Source: CAVVEQ01 sp963806635 (GTDB taxonomy: Bacteria; Chloroflexota; Anaerolineae; Anaerolineales; Anaerolineaceae). From it: 64,000 nt of DNA. Numbering within the stretch: the stretch's first letter is position 1; the number at the start of each line of letters is the position of its first letter. The DNA is taken from the NCBI GenBank assembly GCA_963806635.1, contig CAWDZA010000015.1:1-64000 (forward strand). The letters run 5' to 3'. Below the pieces are notes generated by a model. The model did not search any database, was not told the origin of the DNA, and worked only from the letters and a program-made list of their open reading frames with translations. Below are positions 9,306-17,811 of this stretch, piece by piece. Both the position numbers and the translations under genes were made by a program.

Positions 9306-10211
9306 ATGGATAACCGGGAAACTGTGAATGCCGTCCAACGCATGCAAGCCTATATTGAAGAGCATCTTCAAGAGCCGATCACGCTGCACAAACTGGCCAG
9401 CGCGGCGGGTTATTCACCATGGCACGCCGCCAAGATCTTTAAGGCACTGACCGGCAAACCCCCTTTCGAATATATTCGCGCCGTGCGGCTTTCTCGAGCG
9501 GCCATGCGGCTGAGAGATGGAGATGTTCGGATCGTGGACGTGGCATTCGATTTCGTCTTCGACTCGCACGAGGGCTTCACGCGCGCCTTCTCGAAGCAAT
9601 TCGGGATCACCCCGCAGCGCTTCCACCAGGAAAAGCCCTCCATCAAACTGTTCCTTCCCGGGAATATCCGTGAAACCTATCTCGCCCTACAAAAAGGAGA
9701 GAACACAATGCCCGAAAACCAAAAAACCAGCACCATTTTTGTCCAGGTGGTCGATAGACCTGCCCGGAAACTGATCCTCAAGCGCGGCATCCGGGCGGAG
9801 GATTACTATGCCTACTGCGAGGAGGTGAGCTGTGACGTGTGGGATATCCTCAGTGGCATCCAGCAGGCGCTCTACGAACCGATCGGCATGTGGCTGCCCG
9901 AGAACATGCGTACACCGGGAACATCCATCTATGCCCAGGGGGTTGAACTCCCGCTCGATTATTCCGGTCCCATCCCGCAGGGGTTCGAGCTGATCGAACT
10001 GCCGCCCTGCAAAATGATGATCTTCCAGGGAGAGCCATACGATGACGCCGATTTTGAAAAAGCCATCGGCAGCCTATGGGATTCAATGAAGAATTACCAG
10101 CCGGAAATATACGGTTTCCGCTGGGCAGATGAGGACGGACCGCGCTTTCAGATGGAACCGCAGGGGTACCGGGGGTATATAGAAGGCCGACCGGTAAGGC
10201 CGCTCCGCTAG
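9306..10211 (+). CDS. AraC-family regulator with GyrI-like ligand-binding domain
   Basis: Transcription regulator of 301 residues. Residues about 8-105 hold two helix-turn-helix motifs of the AraC/XylS type (LHKLASAAGYSPWHAAKIFK and VRIVDVAFDFVFDSHEGFTR, then FSKQFGITPQRF). Residues about 140-300 form a GyrI-like/SOUL-fold domain (GyrI-like small-molecule binding) with VQVVDRPARKLILKRGIR and QGFELIELPPCKMMIFQGEP. The layout matches Rob/BmrR-type sensors that answer to hydrophobic or cationic compounds. It stands alone, so its target cannot be inferred. GAGGCGAG precedes the ATG. Confidence 0.88.
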   Translation: MDNRETVNAVQRMQAYIEEHLQEPITLHKLASAAGYSPWHAAKIFKALTGKPPFEYIRAVRLSRAAMRLRDGDVRIVDVAFDFVFDSHEGFTRAFSKQFGITPQRFHQEKPSIKLFLPGNIRETYLALQKGENTMPENQKTSTIFVQVVDRPARKLILKRGIRAEDYYAYCEEVSCDVWDILSGIQQALYEPIGMWLPENMRTPGTSIYAQGVELPLDYSGPIPQGFELIELPPCKMMIFQGEPYDDADFEKAIGSLWDSMKNYQPEIYGFRWADEDGPRFQMEPQGYRGYIEGRPVRPLR

Positions 10212-10326
10212 GTTCTCCGGGGGAAATGACGTCACAGATGGGCTGCCGGTGGGAACAGGCAGCCCAATTTAATTCGATTGGTTGTGTGGCTTGTATCGAC
10301 CATTAAGGCATTGGAGTTTCTTCCAA

Positions 10327-10353
10327 TAAAAAATCCGCCCTTTCGGACGGATC
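10327..10353 (-). terminator. Intrinsic terminator of tRNA-fMet
   Basis: On the minus strand an 8-bp stem (ATCCGTCC / GGGCGGAT, with one G-T pair), loop GAAA, followed by TTTTTT. It starts 8 nt after the tRNA 3' end. Confidence 0.8.
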
Positions 10354-10360
10354 TCTCAGG

Positions 10361-10432
<72 letters not shown>

Positions 10433-10479
10433 TCGCGAAGTGGAGTATACCCTCCCCAGGCGGTAGCGTCAAGTTAGAA

Positions 10480-11163
10480 CTACTTAAAAGAAAAAGGCGC
10501 CCAAAGAGAGGTGTCTGATCGGGAAAAATCCGTGTATTCACCCCGATACTTCTCCGGCATCAGCTCTGCCATGCGGAACATCACTTCGTCCACCATCCGC
10601 TGGCGGGTTTCGCGATCAAATGACACATCCCCGGTCTTCAATTTAAATGGTTCTCCCACCCGGATAAAAAGCTCGGTACGTTTGAATCGGCGCAGGTTAT
10701 ACCAGAAATTCTCCTGCCCCCAGATCACAGCCGGCAGGATCGGCAGCCCGCTGCGTGCGGCCAGCAGGACGATTCCTGGCTGCCCTTTCTGCAGCTCCCC
10801 GTTCCCGCTGCGTGTGCCTTCCGGAAGAATTGCGAGAATCTTATTTTCCTGCAGCGCCTGCATGCAGGCATCGTAAGCTGCGCGGTCAGCTTCCCCGCGC
10901 TTGATCGGAATTGCGCCCCACAGCGAGAAGAGCGGTCCCAGTATGGGGCTATCCCAGGTTTCCACCTTGGCGATGCCGGTGATGGGGCGGGGCGGCGTGT
11001 AAGTAAAAAAGATCACCGCTTCCATGAAATTGATGTGGTTGGCGGCTAAAATCAAAGGTCCCTTTAAGGGAACCTTTTTTATGTCCTCGCTGTGGACGAT
11101 GCAGATCACATCGATGATGGCTTTGATAAGGCGGGTGACGAAATCGCGAAAGGCGTATTTCAT
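10480..11163 (-). CDS. 1-acyl-glycerol-3-phosphate acyltransferase-like (PlsC family)
   Basis: Transfers an acyl chain to a lysophospholipid at the membrane. 227 residues. Block I reads NH-INFM-E (His43, Glu48): the catalytic acidic residue is Glu where most PlsC proteins have Asp. Block III is present as LPEGTRSGNGELQKGQPGI (about 114-132) and the later GLPILPAVIWG fits the family. The ATG overlaps the stop of the lipid-kinase gene by 4 nt, so both are co-translated. One acts on a lipid head or glycerol and the other on acyl chains, so a joint role in phospholipid or glycolipid synthesis is likely. The exact substrate is unknown. Confidence 0.85.
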   Translation of the reverse strand: MKYAFRDFVTRLIKAIIDVICIVHSEDIKKVPLKGPLILAANHINFMEAVIFFTYTPPRPITGIAKVETWDSPILGPLFSLWGAIPIKRGEADRAAYDACMQALQENKILAILPEGTRSGNGELQKGQPGIVLLAARSGLPILPAVIWGQENFWYNLRRFKRTELFIRVGEPFKLKTGDVSFDRETRQRMVDEVMFRMAELMPEKYRGEYTDFSRSDTSLWAPFSFK

Positions 11164-12086
11164 GCGCCGGGGGTGATAAGGTCGAATTGGCCAGGGAGGA
11201 GCTCCACCACCAAGCGCTTGCCTTCCACGCAGAGTGTTTCGCCATCTGCGTGCGCCGGCAGAACCCCCTCCACGGCTGTCACGGTCACATTGCGCGAACG
11301 GAGGAACTGCACAGCCGGGTGGCTGCCCTGGGTGCCCTTCATGAATTTGGGGATCATGGCGAAGATCTTACCGCGGCTCACTTCACCGGCGATGCAAAGA
11401 TCAAATACGCCATCGTCGCATTTAGAATCGGGTGCCATTTGAAAGCTGCCCCCCATCCGCCGGCCGTTCATGATGGAGACCATCAGGGTGTTCAGGGTCA
11501 GTTCGCGGTCATCCAGCTCCACGCGGACCTTGGGGGCAGTGTAGAAGATATAGATCGTTTTGATCGCTGCCACCAGGTAGGACATGATCCCGCTCAGTTT
11601 GCTGCGGGCAGCCACAAAGCCGACCACGGCGTCGAAGCCGATCCCCACGCCGTTGCCAAAATACCGTCCTTCAGGAAAATATTCACTGATCACGAACCCG
11701 ACATCCAGCGGTTTGCGCGGAGGAGTAACAAGGAGGTCCGCAGCATTCTTCCAATCTGAGGGAATGTACATGCTGTAGGCAAAGTCATTTCCGCGTCCGA
11801 TCGGCAGCACACCCATCACCGCGCTGCCCACCCCGGCGCGTTTCGCCAGCATCAGCCCGTTGATCACCTCATTCGAGGTACCATCCCCGCCGGCAGCCAC
11901 TATGACTTCGTAACCCTCCGCAACCGCCTTGCCGGTTAATTCGATGGCATGCCCTGGTCTTTCGGTTTCCTCAAGGTCAAAATCCAGTCCGGTTTTCAAC
12001 AGGTATTCGGTTATCTCGGTCTTCTTCTTCCCAGCCGAACCTTTTCCGGCAGCCGGGTTGAGTATGATCAGGGTTTTGGTAGGCAT
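11160..12086 (-). CDS. Diacylglycerol/lipid kinase family protein (YegS/DgkB-like)
   Basis: 308 residues with the DAGK catalytic domain: ILNPAAGKGSAGKK (residues 8-21, nucleotide-binding), GGDGTSNEVINGL (66-78, the invariant GGDGT), GVLPIGRGNDFAYSM (about 97) and GFDAVVGFVA. It phosphorylates a lipid such as diacylglycerol. The C-terminal half (LCIAGEVSRGKIFAMIPKFM, then HADGE) also fits the YegS/BmrU group. AAGGAT precedes the ATG. It overlaps the PlsC-like gene by 4 nt. Confidence 0.9.
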   Translation of the reverse strand: MPTKTLIILNPAAGKGSAGKKKTEITEYLLKTGLDFDLEETERPGHAIELTGKAVAEGYEVIVAAGGDGTSNEVINGLMLAKRAGVGSAVMGVLPIGRGNDFAYSMYIPSDWKNAADLLVTPPRKPLDVGFVISEYFPEGRYFGNGVGIGFDAVVGFVAARSKLSGIMSYLVAAIKTIYIFYTAPKVRVELDDRELTLNTLMVSIMNGRRMGGSFQMAPDSKCDDGVFDLCIAGEVSRGKIFAMIPKFMKGTQGSHPAVQFLRSRNVTVTAVEGVLPAHADGETLCVEGKRLVVELLPGQFDLITPGA

Positions 12087-12231
12087 ATTATCCTTATCAA
12101 TAATTCGGAGTTATTAGAGTGATTTTATCGAAGGTGAATCCGAAGGTCAAGATATCGCCCCTTTGTAGGAATGGTGTTCTCGATTAAAATTCTCCCGTGA
12201 TAATTAAACCCTTCGATGAGCGAGAAGTTGC

Positions 12232-12711
12232 ATGAAACACCTTTGGGCACCCTGGCGCATCAAATTCATTCAGCGAGCGGCGCGGGATGAAAAGTGCATT
12301 TTTTGCAATGCGCTGGAAAAAACCGACGGTGTGGAGAATTTAATCGTATTCCGCGGGCAGCGGATCTTCGTGATACTTAATCGCTACCCCTACACCAGCG
12401 GGCATGTGATGGTGGTGCCAATCGATCACAGGGCAACTTACGCTGATCTTGACCAGACCGACCGGGCTGAGTTGATGGAAGGCATCAATACCGCCACAAA
12501 GGTGATCGGTGAGGTTTATCATGCGGATGGTTTCAACGTGGGCGCAAACCTCGGCTCTGCCGCCGGGGCGGGGGTTACCGGGCATGTTCACTTTCATGTG
12601 GTGCCGCGCTGGGGCGGGGATGCGAATTACATGTCCACAGTGGGGGAAGTGCGCGTGATCCCCGAGTCGCTTGAGGATACCTACCGCCGGCTCAAAGAAA
12701 ATTGGCGTTAG
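12232..12711 (+). CDS. HIT-family hydrolase
   Basis: 159 residues, a complete HIT protein. It begins MKHLWAPWRIKFIQ and has CIFC (24-27, zinc-type pair), NRYPYTSGHVMVVP and the histidine triad GHVHFHVVPRW near residue 125. Proteins of this length and N-terminus in Actinobacteria and Chloroflexota are Ap4A phosphorylase/hydrolase-like nucleotide-binding enzymes. The 3' end overlaps the next gene on the other strand by 20 bp. Confidence 0.9.
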   Translation: MKHLWAPWRIKFIQRAARDEKCIFCNALEKTDGVENLIVFRGQRIFVILNRYPYTSGHVMVVPIDHRATYADLDQTDRAELMEGINTATKVIGEVYHADGFNVGANLGSAAGAGVTGHVHFHVVPRWGGDANYMSTVGEVRVIPESLEDTYRRLKENWR

Positions 12712-13111
12712 TTCCGATCTGCTCCAGATCTTCGATCAAAACAATCCTATCCGTAAGCCGACTGGCTGCCAACACGCGTTCATAAAATGGGTGATAGGTT
12801 TCGCGTCGTATATAGAAGCATATTTGTTGGAATTCCCCCAGACGTAAATTGAAATCTTCGGCGATAATTCTCTCCTCCTCCGGCGTAACGGTGGCGGGAG
12901 GTTTTTCATAGTACTCATGTTTTTCCGAAGGGAAAATGACGCCGTATTTATCCGATAATATTGCCCAGGAAGAGCCAGTTTCCTTGCAGCGTTGGATGAA
13001 TGCCAGCAAATCTGGATCGGTATACAGCTGGTCAGGGGGCAGCTTTTCACCGCTCGCCCTGGCCAGCTCAGATTTTTCCTTCGAGCAGTGTGTCAGGTAA
13101 ATTATTGCCAT
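12692..13111 (-). CDS. DUF6884-like protein of unknown function
   Basis: About 139 residues. The start at 13111 (MAIIYLTHCSKEK) is preferred over an upstream codon because the conserved fold begins there: a strand with T/S-C-SKEK, LYTDPDLLAFIQRCKETGSS, then WAILSDKYGVIFPSEKHEYYE, as in DUF6884-type proteins (a Cys-Lys start and an ILSAKYG-like core). No biochemical role is known to me. It lies 11 nt after the pspC-like gene on the same strand and is probably co-transcribed. Confidence 0.65.
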   Translation of the reverse strand: MAIIYLTHCSKEKSELARASGEKLPPDQLYTDPDLLAFIQRCKETGSSWAILSDKYGVIFPSEKHEYYEKPPATVTPEEERIIAEDFNLRLGEFQQICFYIRRETYHPFYERVLAASRLTDRIVLIEDLEQIGTNANFL

Positions 13112-13122
13112 GCAGCGTTTAA

Positions 13123-13326
13123 TTAAGGCGCTGGCTGTTCTGGGACAGCGATCCACATGATGATATACACCCAGAATCCGATGCTGGCACCGAAGATAGC
13201 TGTGATCACGAAAACCAGGCGCACGACCAGAGGGTCAATATTCATATACTCTGCCAGACCGCCGCACACACCCGAGATCATCCGACTGCTTCGAGACCGA
13301 TACAATTTTTTGGGTTCAGAGGCCAT
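13123..13326 (-). CDS. PspC-domain membrane protein
   Basis: 67 residues. AGGAG lies 8 nt upstream of the chosen ATG (13326). The protein is one PspC domain: KKLYRSRSSRMISGVCGGLA, then EYMNIDPLVVRLVFVITAIF, and a C-terminal helix ending AVPEQP. PspC proteins sit in the cytoplasmic membrane and take part in envelope-stress responses, often with anti-sigma activity. Here there are no other psp genes nearby. Confidence 0.9.
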   Translation of the reverse strand: MASEPKKLYRSRSSRMISGVCGGLAEYMNIDPLVVRLVFVITAIFGASIGFWVYIIMWIAVPEQPAP

Positions 13327-13489
13327 TTTCATTGCTCCTAATTGAGATATCTGAATTATATACGCCGAAATTGCAGGATCGTTGCGATTTGATAACCTAA
13401 GGATTCCATAAGAAAGCTCAGGCACCCTTGATTTTCATTTTAATTATGATAAATTAGATATAAATGGTAATAAAAGAAAGAAGGTCAAA

Positions 13490-13876
13490 ATGAAAACAGG
13501 ACTTAGGTTTGCATCATTACTTACTCTGGCCGTGCTTATCCTTGCCGCTTGTCAGGCTGCACCAGCCGCAACGCAAGCTGCAAATACGGCTCAACCTGCT
13601 GCTCCTTCCGGTGGGACTGGTAAGGGGGTGGAGATTTTGATCCAGAGTTTTGCTTTTAATCCGGCAACAGTTACAGTAGCTGCGGGTACCGAGGTGAAAT
13701 GGACCAACGAGGATGCTCCCGGTCATACGATCCTGAGCGATGACGGCACCACCATTAAATCACCCACTCTGAATAAAGGCGAGTCCTTCTCCATGGTTTT
13801 CAATACCCCCGGAACCTACTCTTATTATTGTTCGATTCATCCAAGTATGAAGGGCACTATCGTAGTAACCCAATAG
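13490..13876 (+). CDS. Cupredoxin-type (plastocyanin/amicyanin-like) lipoprotein
   Basis: 128 residues. The lipoprotein signal ends at LAAC (Cys21), followed by an Ala/Thr/Pro spacer and a blue-copper domain from about residue 47. The copper ligands are all visible: His79 (PGHTI), Cys114, His117 and Met120 (YCSIHPSM). It should be an outer-face electron carrier or copper protein anchored to the membrane. It stands alone between a promoter-side gap and a shared terminator. Confidence 0.92.
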   Translation: MKTGLRFASLLTLAVLILAACQAAPAATQAANTAQPAAPSGGTGKGVEILIQSFAFNPATVTVAAGTEVKWTNEDAPGHTILSDDGTTIKSPTLNKGESFSMVFNTPGTYSYYCSIHPSMKGTIVVTQ

Positions 13877-13882
13877 TATGAA

Positions 13883-13909
13883 AAACCGCCCGATTCACTC
13901 GGGCGGTTT
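13883..13909. terminator. Bidirectional terminator
   Basis: A perfect 11-bp stem (AAACCGCCCGA / TCGGGCGGTTT) with loop TTCAC between two converging genes. The A and T flanks serve both directions. Confidence 0.8.
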
Positions 13910-13911
13910 GA

Positions 13912-15858
13912 TTAATCGAGGACAGTTTTTACAAAACTGTCCACATAATTATTCATAATCACCGCTCCGCGACTTTTTCTATAGAAGGGGGACCCATTAT
14001 GGCTGTGGGCGATCAGGCGGTTGTACCAGGGTTGTTTTTCCGCAGCAACCTGCCGAACAACCTGCAGGCAGCGGTCGATTTCCTGCGGGGTATTTTCAAG
14101 GCCAATGCTGATCCGTACCAACCCGGGCATCACCAGCTTGGTAAAACGGCTGAGAAAAATAAAGCCAATATCCACCAGCCTGGCTCGGAAGGCGCCGACC
14201 TTTAATAGGCGCTTTACCAAAAGATGGGAGCAAAAACAACCGCTGCGTACACCAATGCCCCCCAGTTCAGCCAGACGGTTGGAGGCTATGTTGAAGGGCG
14301 TATCCGTAAATTCCAGGGTGACCACACCACTGCGGCGGTGCATGCGGGGGTGATTGGCTTCTCGAATCCCATATACTTTCAAACCAGGAATATTCTGCAA
14401 ACCCTCCAGAAGTTGCAAGGTCAACTCGCGTTCATCCTCTTCCACGATATCCATCCCAATTCTTGACAGCAAACTGAAAACGGCTGCCAGGCTGACGATC
14501 CCGGCAATATTCTCCTCGCCGGATTCTTTTAATTTATTAAGGATAGCTTGATCCATTTGGAAAGCTGATTTTCGCAGGATCAACGCTCCAGAACCGAATG
14601 GGGCATAGACTTTGTGCCCCGAGAAAACCAGGGCATCAATTCCGCTCGTCTGCATCCGAATGGAGCGGTGGGCGATCAACTGGGCGGCATCCACCAGCAG
14701 TTTCGCGCCATACTTGTGGGTGACTGAGCTGATCGCTTCCAGATCGTTCAACGCGCCAAGGACGTTGGAGGCGCCACTGATGCTAACCCACTGAATGGGT
14801 TGTTGACCGGCATCCCCCTGGTTGTGTTCTTTAAGTATTTCCTCAAGTCTGGCGATGTCAATAAATCCATCCCCGTCTGCTTCCAGGCGGATCAAGTCAA
14901 CGCCCGGGGTGCAGCGCCAGGGCAGTTCGTTGGAGTTATGTTCAATGAGAGAATTGAGAACAAGCATCTTCTCCCCCTGTTTGAGGGAGGTGGAAACCAG
15001 GTTGGCAAAAATGTTTAAACCCTCGGTTGTGTTGGAGGTATAGATAAGTTCATATTCGTTTTCAGGCGCTCCCACGAATTCCAGGCATATATTTTTCGCC
15101 TTTTGCACAAGCGTACGGTAGCCCGATTCAGGTATCTGAAGGCTTTGCCAAAAGCTTTCCCAAACAGGCTCAAAGCTGGGAGTGCTGGCGCCATTATCCA
15201 GGTTGGTGTAGGGTTGCAAGCCTTTCTCGGTGGGAACCTGAACGCTGCGTCCAACCAACATCGGTTTGAGCCATTCCAGCAGCGCTCCACCCCGCATTTT
15301 GGGGGGGACAGGATTACCCATTTTTTCAAGCAGGTCGAATTCTTTGCCGGATTTTTGTTTGAATGCCTCTGGATCCTGCTTTTTGATCTGCAGCGCGCGG
15401 GCAAAGATGATGATATTCATAATTGCCGGGGTGCCGGCTTCATAGCGGTCTGGCGGGCCTGCCCAGAGCACATGGTTCTCCGAGACAACCCGCACGGTGC
15501 CGCCACCAGTTTCAAACGGGATCCCCTTCGGCAGTTTATCCTTGCGGATCGCCACGGCGGTTACACCCAGGGGGAGGCCTATCTCCCGGCTGGTCAATTC
15601 ACGCGTGACCCCCGCACCGACCTGGCGCTTTAACAAATCAGCGCGTTTTGGATTGGCAAAGATGAGGGTGTATTCCTTGTGATCCAAACCCAGATAATCC
15701 AGCACGATTTCCCGGGATTGATCGAACAGACGGGTGGAAACAAGCGAATTATGCCCGGCGCCGCGATGGACGTTTGAGTACATCTGAAGGGCGCGATAGG
15801 CAGATTCTTCCAAACGGGTATAGGAATCGACTTCGGAAGGAGGCGGCATTTTGATCAT
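13912..15858 (-). CDS. Tandem class-V aminotransferase-fold protein (SufS/CsdA-like), N-terminal half degenerate
   Basis: 648 residues with two units of the cysteine-desulfurase fold. The C-terminal unit (about 215-610) is complete: TNLDNGASTPS, TSNTTEGLN, SGASNVLGA, VDAAQL, the PLP lysine Lys416 in FSGHKVYAPFG, and RSGCFCSHLL. The N-terminal unit (1-160) starts with the same NVHRGAGHNS helix entry seen in such enzymes. It then jumps from the first part of the large domain to the late part with GGGTV (118-122) and EAGTP (140-144), so the PLP lysine and the aspartate strand are missing. The N-terminal half may complete a dimer interface or be a relic. No other Suf or Isc genes are near. The reaction is unknown; a desulfurase- or epimerase-like PLP reaction is likely. 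Confidence 0.8.
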   Translation of the reverse strand: MIKMPPPSEVDSYTRLEESAYRALQMYSNVHRGAGHNSLVSTRLFDQSREIVLDYLGLDHKEYTLIFANPKRADLLKRQVGAGVTRELTSREIGLPLGVTAVAIRKDKLPKGIPFETGGGTVRVVSENHVLWAGPPDRYEAGTPAIMNIIIFARALQIKKQDPEAFKQKSGKEFDLLEKMGNPVPPKMRGGALLEWLKPMLVGRSVQVPTEKGLQPYTNLDNGASTPSFEPVWESFWQSLQIPESGYRTLVQKAKNICLEFVGAPENEYELIYTSNTTEGLNIFANLVSTSLKQGEKMLVLNSLIEHNSNELPWRCTPGVDLIRLEADGDGFIDIARLEEILKEHNQGDAGQQPIQWVSISGASNVLGALNDLEAISSVTHKYGAKLLVDAAQLIAHRSIRMQTSGIDALVFSGHKVYAPFGSGALILRKSAFQMDQAILNKLKESGEENIAGIVSLAAVFSLLSRIGMDIVEEDERELTLQLLEGLQNIPGLKVYGIREANHPRMHRRSGVVTLEFTDTPFNIASNRLAELGGIGVRSGCFCSHLLVKRLLKVGAFRARLVDIGFIFLSRFTKLVMPGLVRISIGLENTPQEIDRCLQVVRQVAAEKQPWYNRLIAHSHNGSPFYRKSRGAVIMNNYVDSFVKTVLD

Positions 15859-15913
15859 TTCTTTTAAGTTTGGGAATTATATCCCAGGCGGGTCTCTGAA
15901 TTCATTTGCCAAC

Positions 15914-16363
15914 TTATTTAAATTTTCCCATCACCAACATGCCGTCCCGGGCCAGGCCTAGGCGCTCGAAAAGCGCTCCTATTCGCCTCAGGCGGGCGAA
16001 GTAACCCGACAGGTCGGGTTGGGATAGTGCAACAAATCCAAACCGGCGGTAAAAAGGTCCCAGGGTTCCCCGGCAGGTCAGATACAGGGGCGAGGGATTT
16101 TGCGAAAGCAGTCTCTCTATGATCCGGGTGGCAATTCCCTTACCCTGGCAGGCGGGCACGACAGCGATCGAAGCCAGTTCACGGGAACCATCATAATGAG
16201 TTTTTACCTGCCCGGTGCCGACCACCTGGTCGTGATCGTCCACGGCGATGATGAAATGCTGCCAGTTCAGGGAGAAGGGATTGATCCGTGCTTCGCGGAT
16301 GATCTTTCGGATCGTTGCAGCGTCCGATTCCCGGGCATTCCGGAGAAGAAAATTCTCTTCCAT
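15914..16363 (-). CDS. GNAT-family N-acetyltransferase
   Basis: About 149 residues from the ATG at 16363 (MEENFLLR), which lies 11 nt after the gatB stop. The longer reading into gatB is rejected. The GNAT core is clear: LRNARESDAATIRKIIREA, then ELASIAVVPACQGKGIATRI (acetyl-CoA loop) and TCRGTLGPFYRRFGFVAL. The substrate is unknown. It is probably the last gene of the gat operon. Confidence 0.82.
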   Translation of the reverse strand: MEENFLLRNARESDAATIRKIIREARINPFSLNWQHFIIAVDDHDQVVGTGQVKTHYDGSRELASIAVVPACQGKGIATRIIERLLSQNPSPLYLTCRGTLGPFYRRFGFVALSQPDLSGYFARLRRIGALFERLGLARDGMLVMGKFK

Positions 16364-16374
16364 CTGAAAGCGCG

Positions 16375-17811
16375 TCAGGAATCCAGCAGCTCGGTCAGGA
16401 TGGTTCCAGCTTTTTGCGCATCTGCCTTGCCGCGCATCTTGCGCATCACCTGGCCAACAAACCACCCTATCAGGGTGGACTTGCCTGCCTTATAAGCGGC
16501 TGTCTCATTCGGATTTTCCGCGATGACTTCTTCACAGGCGGCGCGAATGGCGGAATCGTCGCTGACCAGCCCCAACCCTTCCGCTTCCACAATCGCAGCA
16601 GGGTTCCTTCCGCTGGTTTCCACCTTCTCTACCAGGGTCTTCGCGGTGGAGGTGTTGATGCTGCCGGAATCCACCAGACGGACCAATTCCGCCAGAAATG
16701 CCGGGGTCAATTTCAACTCTCCTGCTGTCATCCCGCGGTCGTTGATCATGCGTAGGATGTCGTTCATCATCCAATTGGAGATCTTCTTTGGGTCACCCTG
16801 ATAGGCTTTTACTGCAGTTTCAAAATAATCCGAAAGACTGCGTTCGGAGGTGAGGATCTCGGCGTCGTAGGCTGGCAGAGCATAATCCAGCATGAACCGG
16901 CTGCGACGTTCCAGGGGCAGCTCGGGGAAATCCGCAAGGATTGTGTTTTTCCAGGCGTCATCAAGCCGGATGGGAAGCAGGTCTGGCTCGCGAAAATAGC
17001 GGTAATCTGCCTCCGTTTCCTTGGAGCGCATCTTCTTCAGTTTCTTGCGGTTCTCGTCCCACTCCAGCGTCCAGGATTCGATCCTATGCCCGGCCGTCAC
17101 CTCGGCCTTCTGGCGATCGATCTCGGTAAGGATGGCTTCTCGCACGGCATCAATGGAGTTGACGTTCTTGATCTCGGTTTTCGTATTCAGGTGATCCGCT
17201 CCTGCCGGACGAATGGAAACGTTCGCGTCACAGCGCAGATGGCCTTTTTCCATGTCCGCCTCGGAGATGCCCAGCCAGCGAAGCAATTGACGCAAGCGGA
17301 TCAAATACTGTGCAGCTTCATCTGCCGAGCGCAGGTCTGGACCGGTGACCATTTCCACCAGGGGAACGCCACAGCGGTTGAAGTCGATCATCCTTTTACC
17401 GCCCTCATTCTTTGTCTTTCCGGCGTCTTCCTCAATGTGCAGCTTGTGGATGGAAATTCGCCGGAGCTCGCCACCAGGCATGGGTAGGTCTAAATAGCCG
17501 CCGCCGGCCAGGGATTGGTCGAACTGTGAGATCTGGTAGCCTTTCGGCAGGTCGGGATAAAAATAATTCTTGCGGTCAAAATAAGAAAGCGGGCGGATCT
17601 GGGAGTTCATTGCCCGGGCAAGCAGAACCGCTTTTTCCACCACCGCGCGGTTTAAAACCGGTAGCACGCCAGGGAACCCGCAACAGACCGGGCAGATATT
17701 TGTGTTCGCCGCTTCCTCCCACGAATCCGCCTTGCAGGTGCAAAAGATCTTGGACTGCGTGTTGAGCTGTATATGGGTTTCCAGCCCGATCACAGGTTCA
17801 TATTCGGTCAT
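16375..17811 (-). CDS. gatB: Asp/Glu-tRNA amidotransferase subunit B
   Basis: 478 residues. Subunit of GatCAB, which converts Glu-tRNA(Gln) and Asp-tRNA(Asn) to Gln- and Asn-tRNA. The opening YEPVIGLETHIQLNTQSKIF, the zinc Cys cluster CTCK...CPVCCGFPG, SYFDRKNYFYPDLPKGYQIS, RCDANVSIRP and the C-terminal YqeY-like tail (GWFVGQVMRKMRGKADA) are all present. The ATG overlaps the CAP-lipoprotein stop by 4 nt, so gatB expression should depend on that gene being translated. Confidence 0.95.
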   Translation of the reverse strand: MTEYEPVIGLETHIQLNTQSKIFCTCKADSWEEAANTNICPVCCGFPGVLPVLNRAVVEKAVLLARAMNSQIRPLSYFDRKNYFYPDLPKGYQISQFDQSLAGGGYLDLPMPGGELRRISIHKLHIEEDAGKTKNEGGKRMIDFNRCGVPLVEMVTGPDLRSADEAAQYLIRLRQLLRWLGISEADMEKGHLRCDANVSIRPAGADHLNTKTEIKNVNSIDAVREAILTEIDRQKAEVTAGHRIESWTLEWDENRKKLKKMRSKETEADYRYFREPDLLPIRLDDAWKNTILADFPELPLERRSRFMLDYALPAYDAEILTSERSLSDYFETAVKAYQGDPKKISNWMMNDILRMINDRGMTAGELKLTPAFLAELVRLVDSGSINTSTAKTLVEKVETSGRNPAAIVEAEGLGLVSDDSAIRAACEEVIAENPNETAAYKAGKSTLIGWFVGQVMRKMRGKADAQKAGTILTELLDS

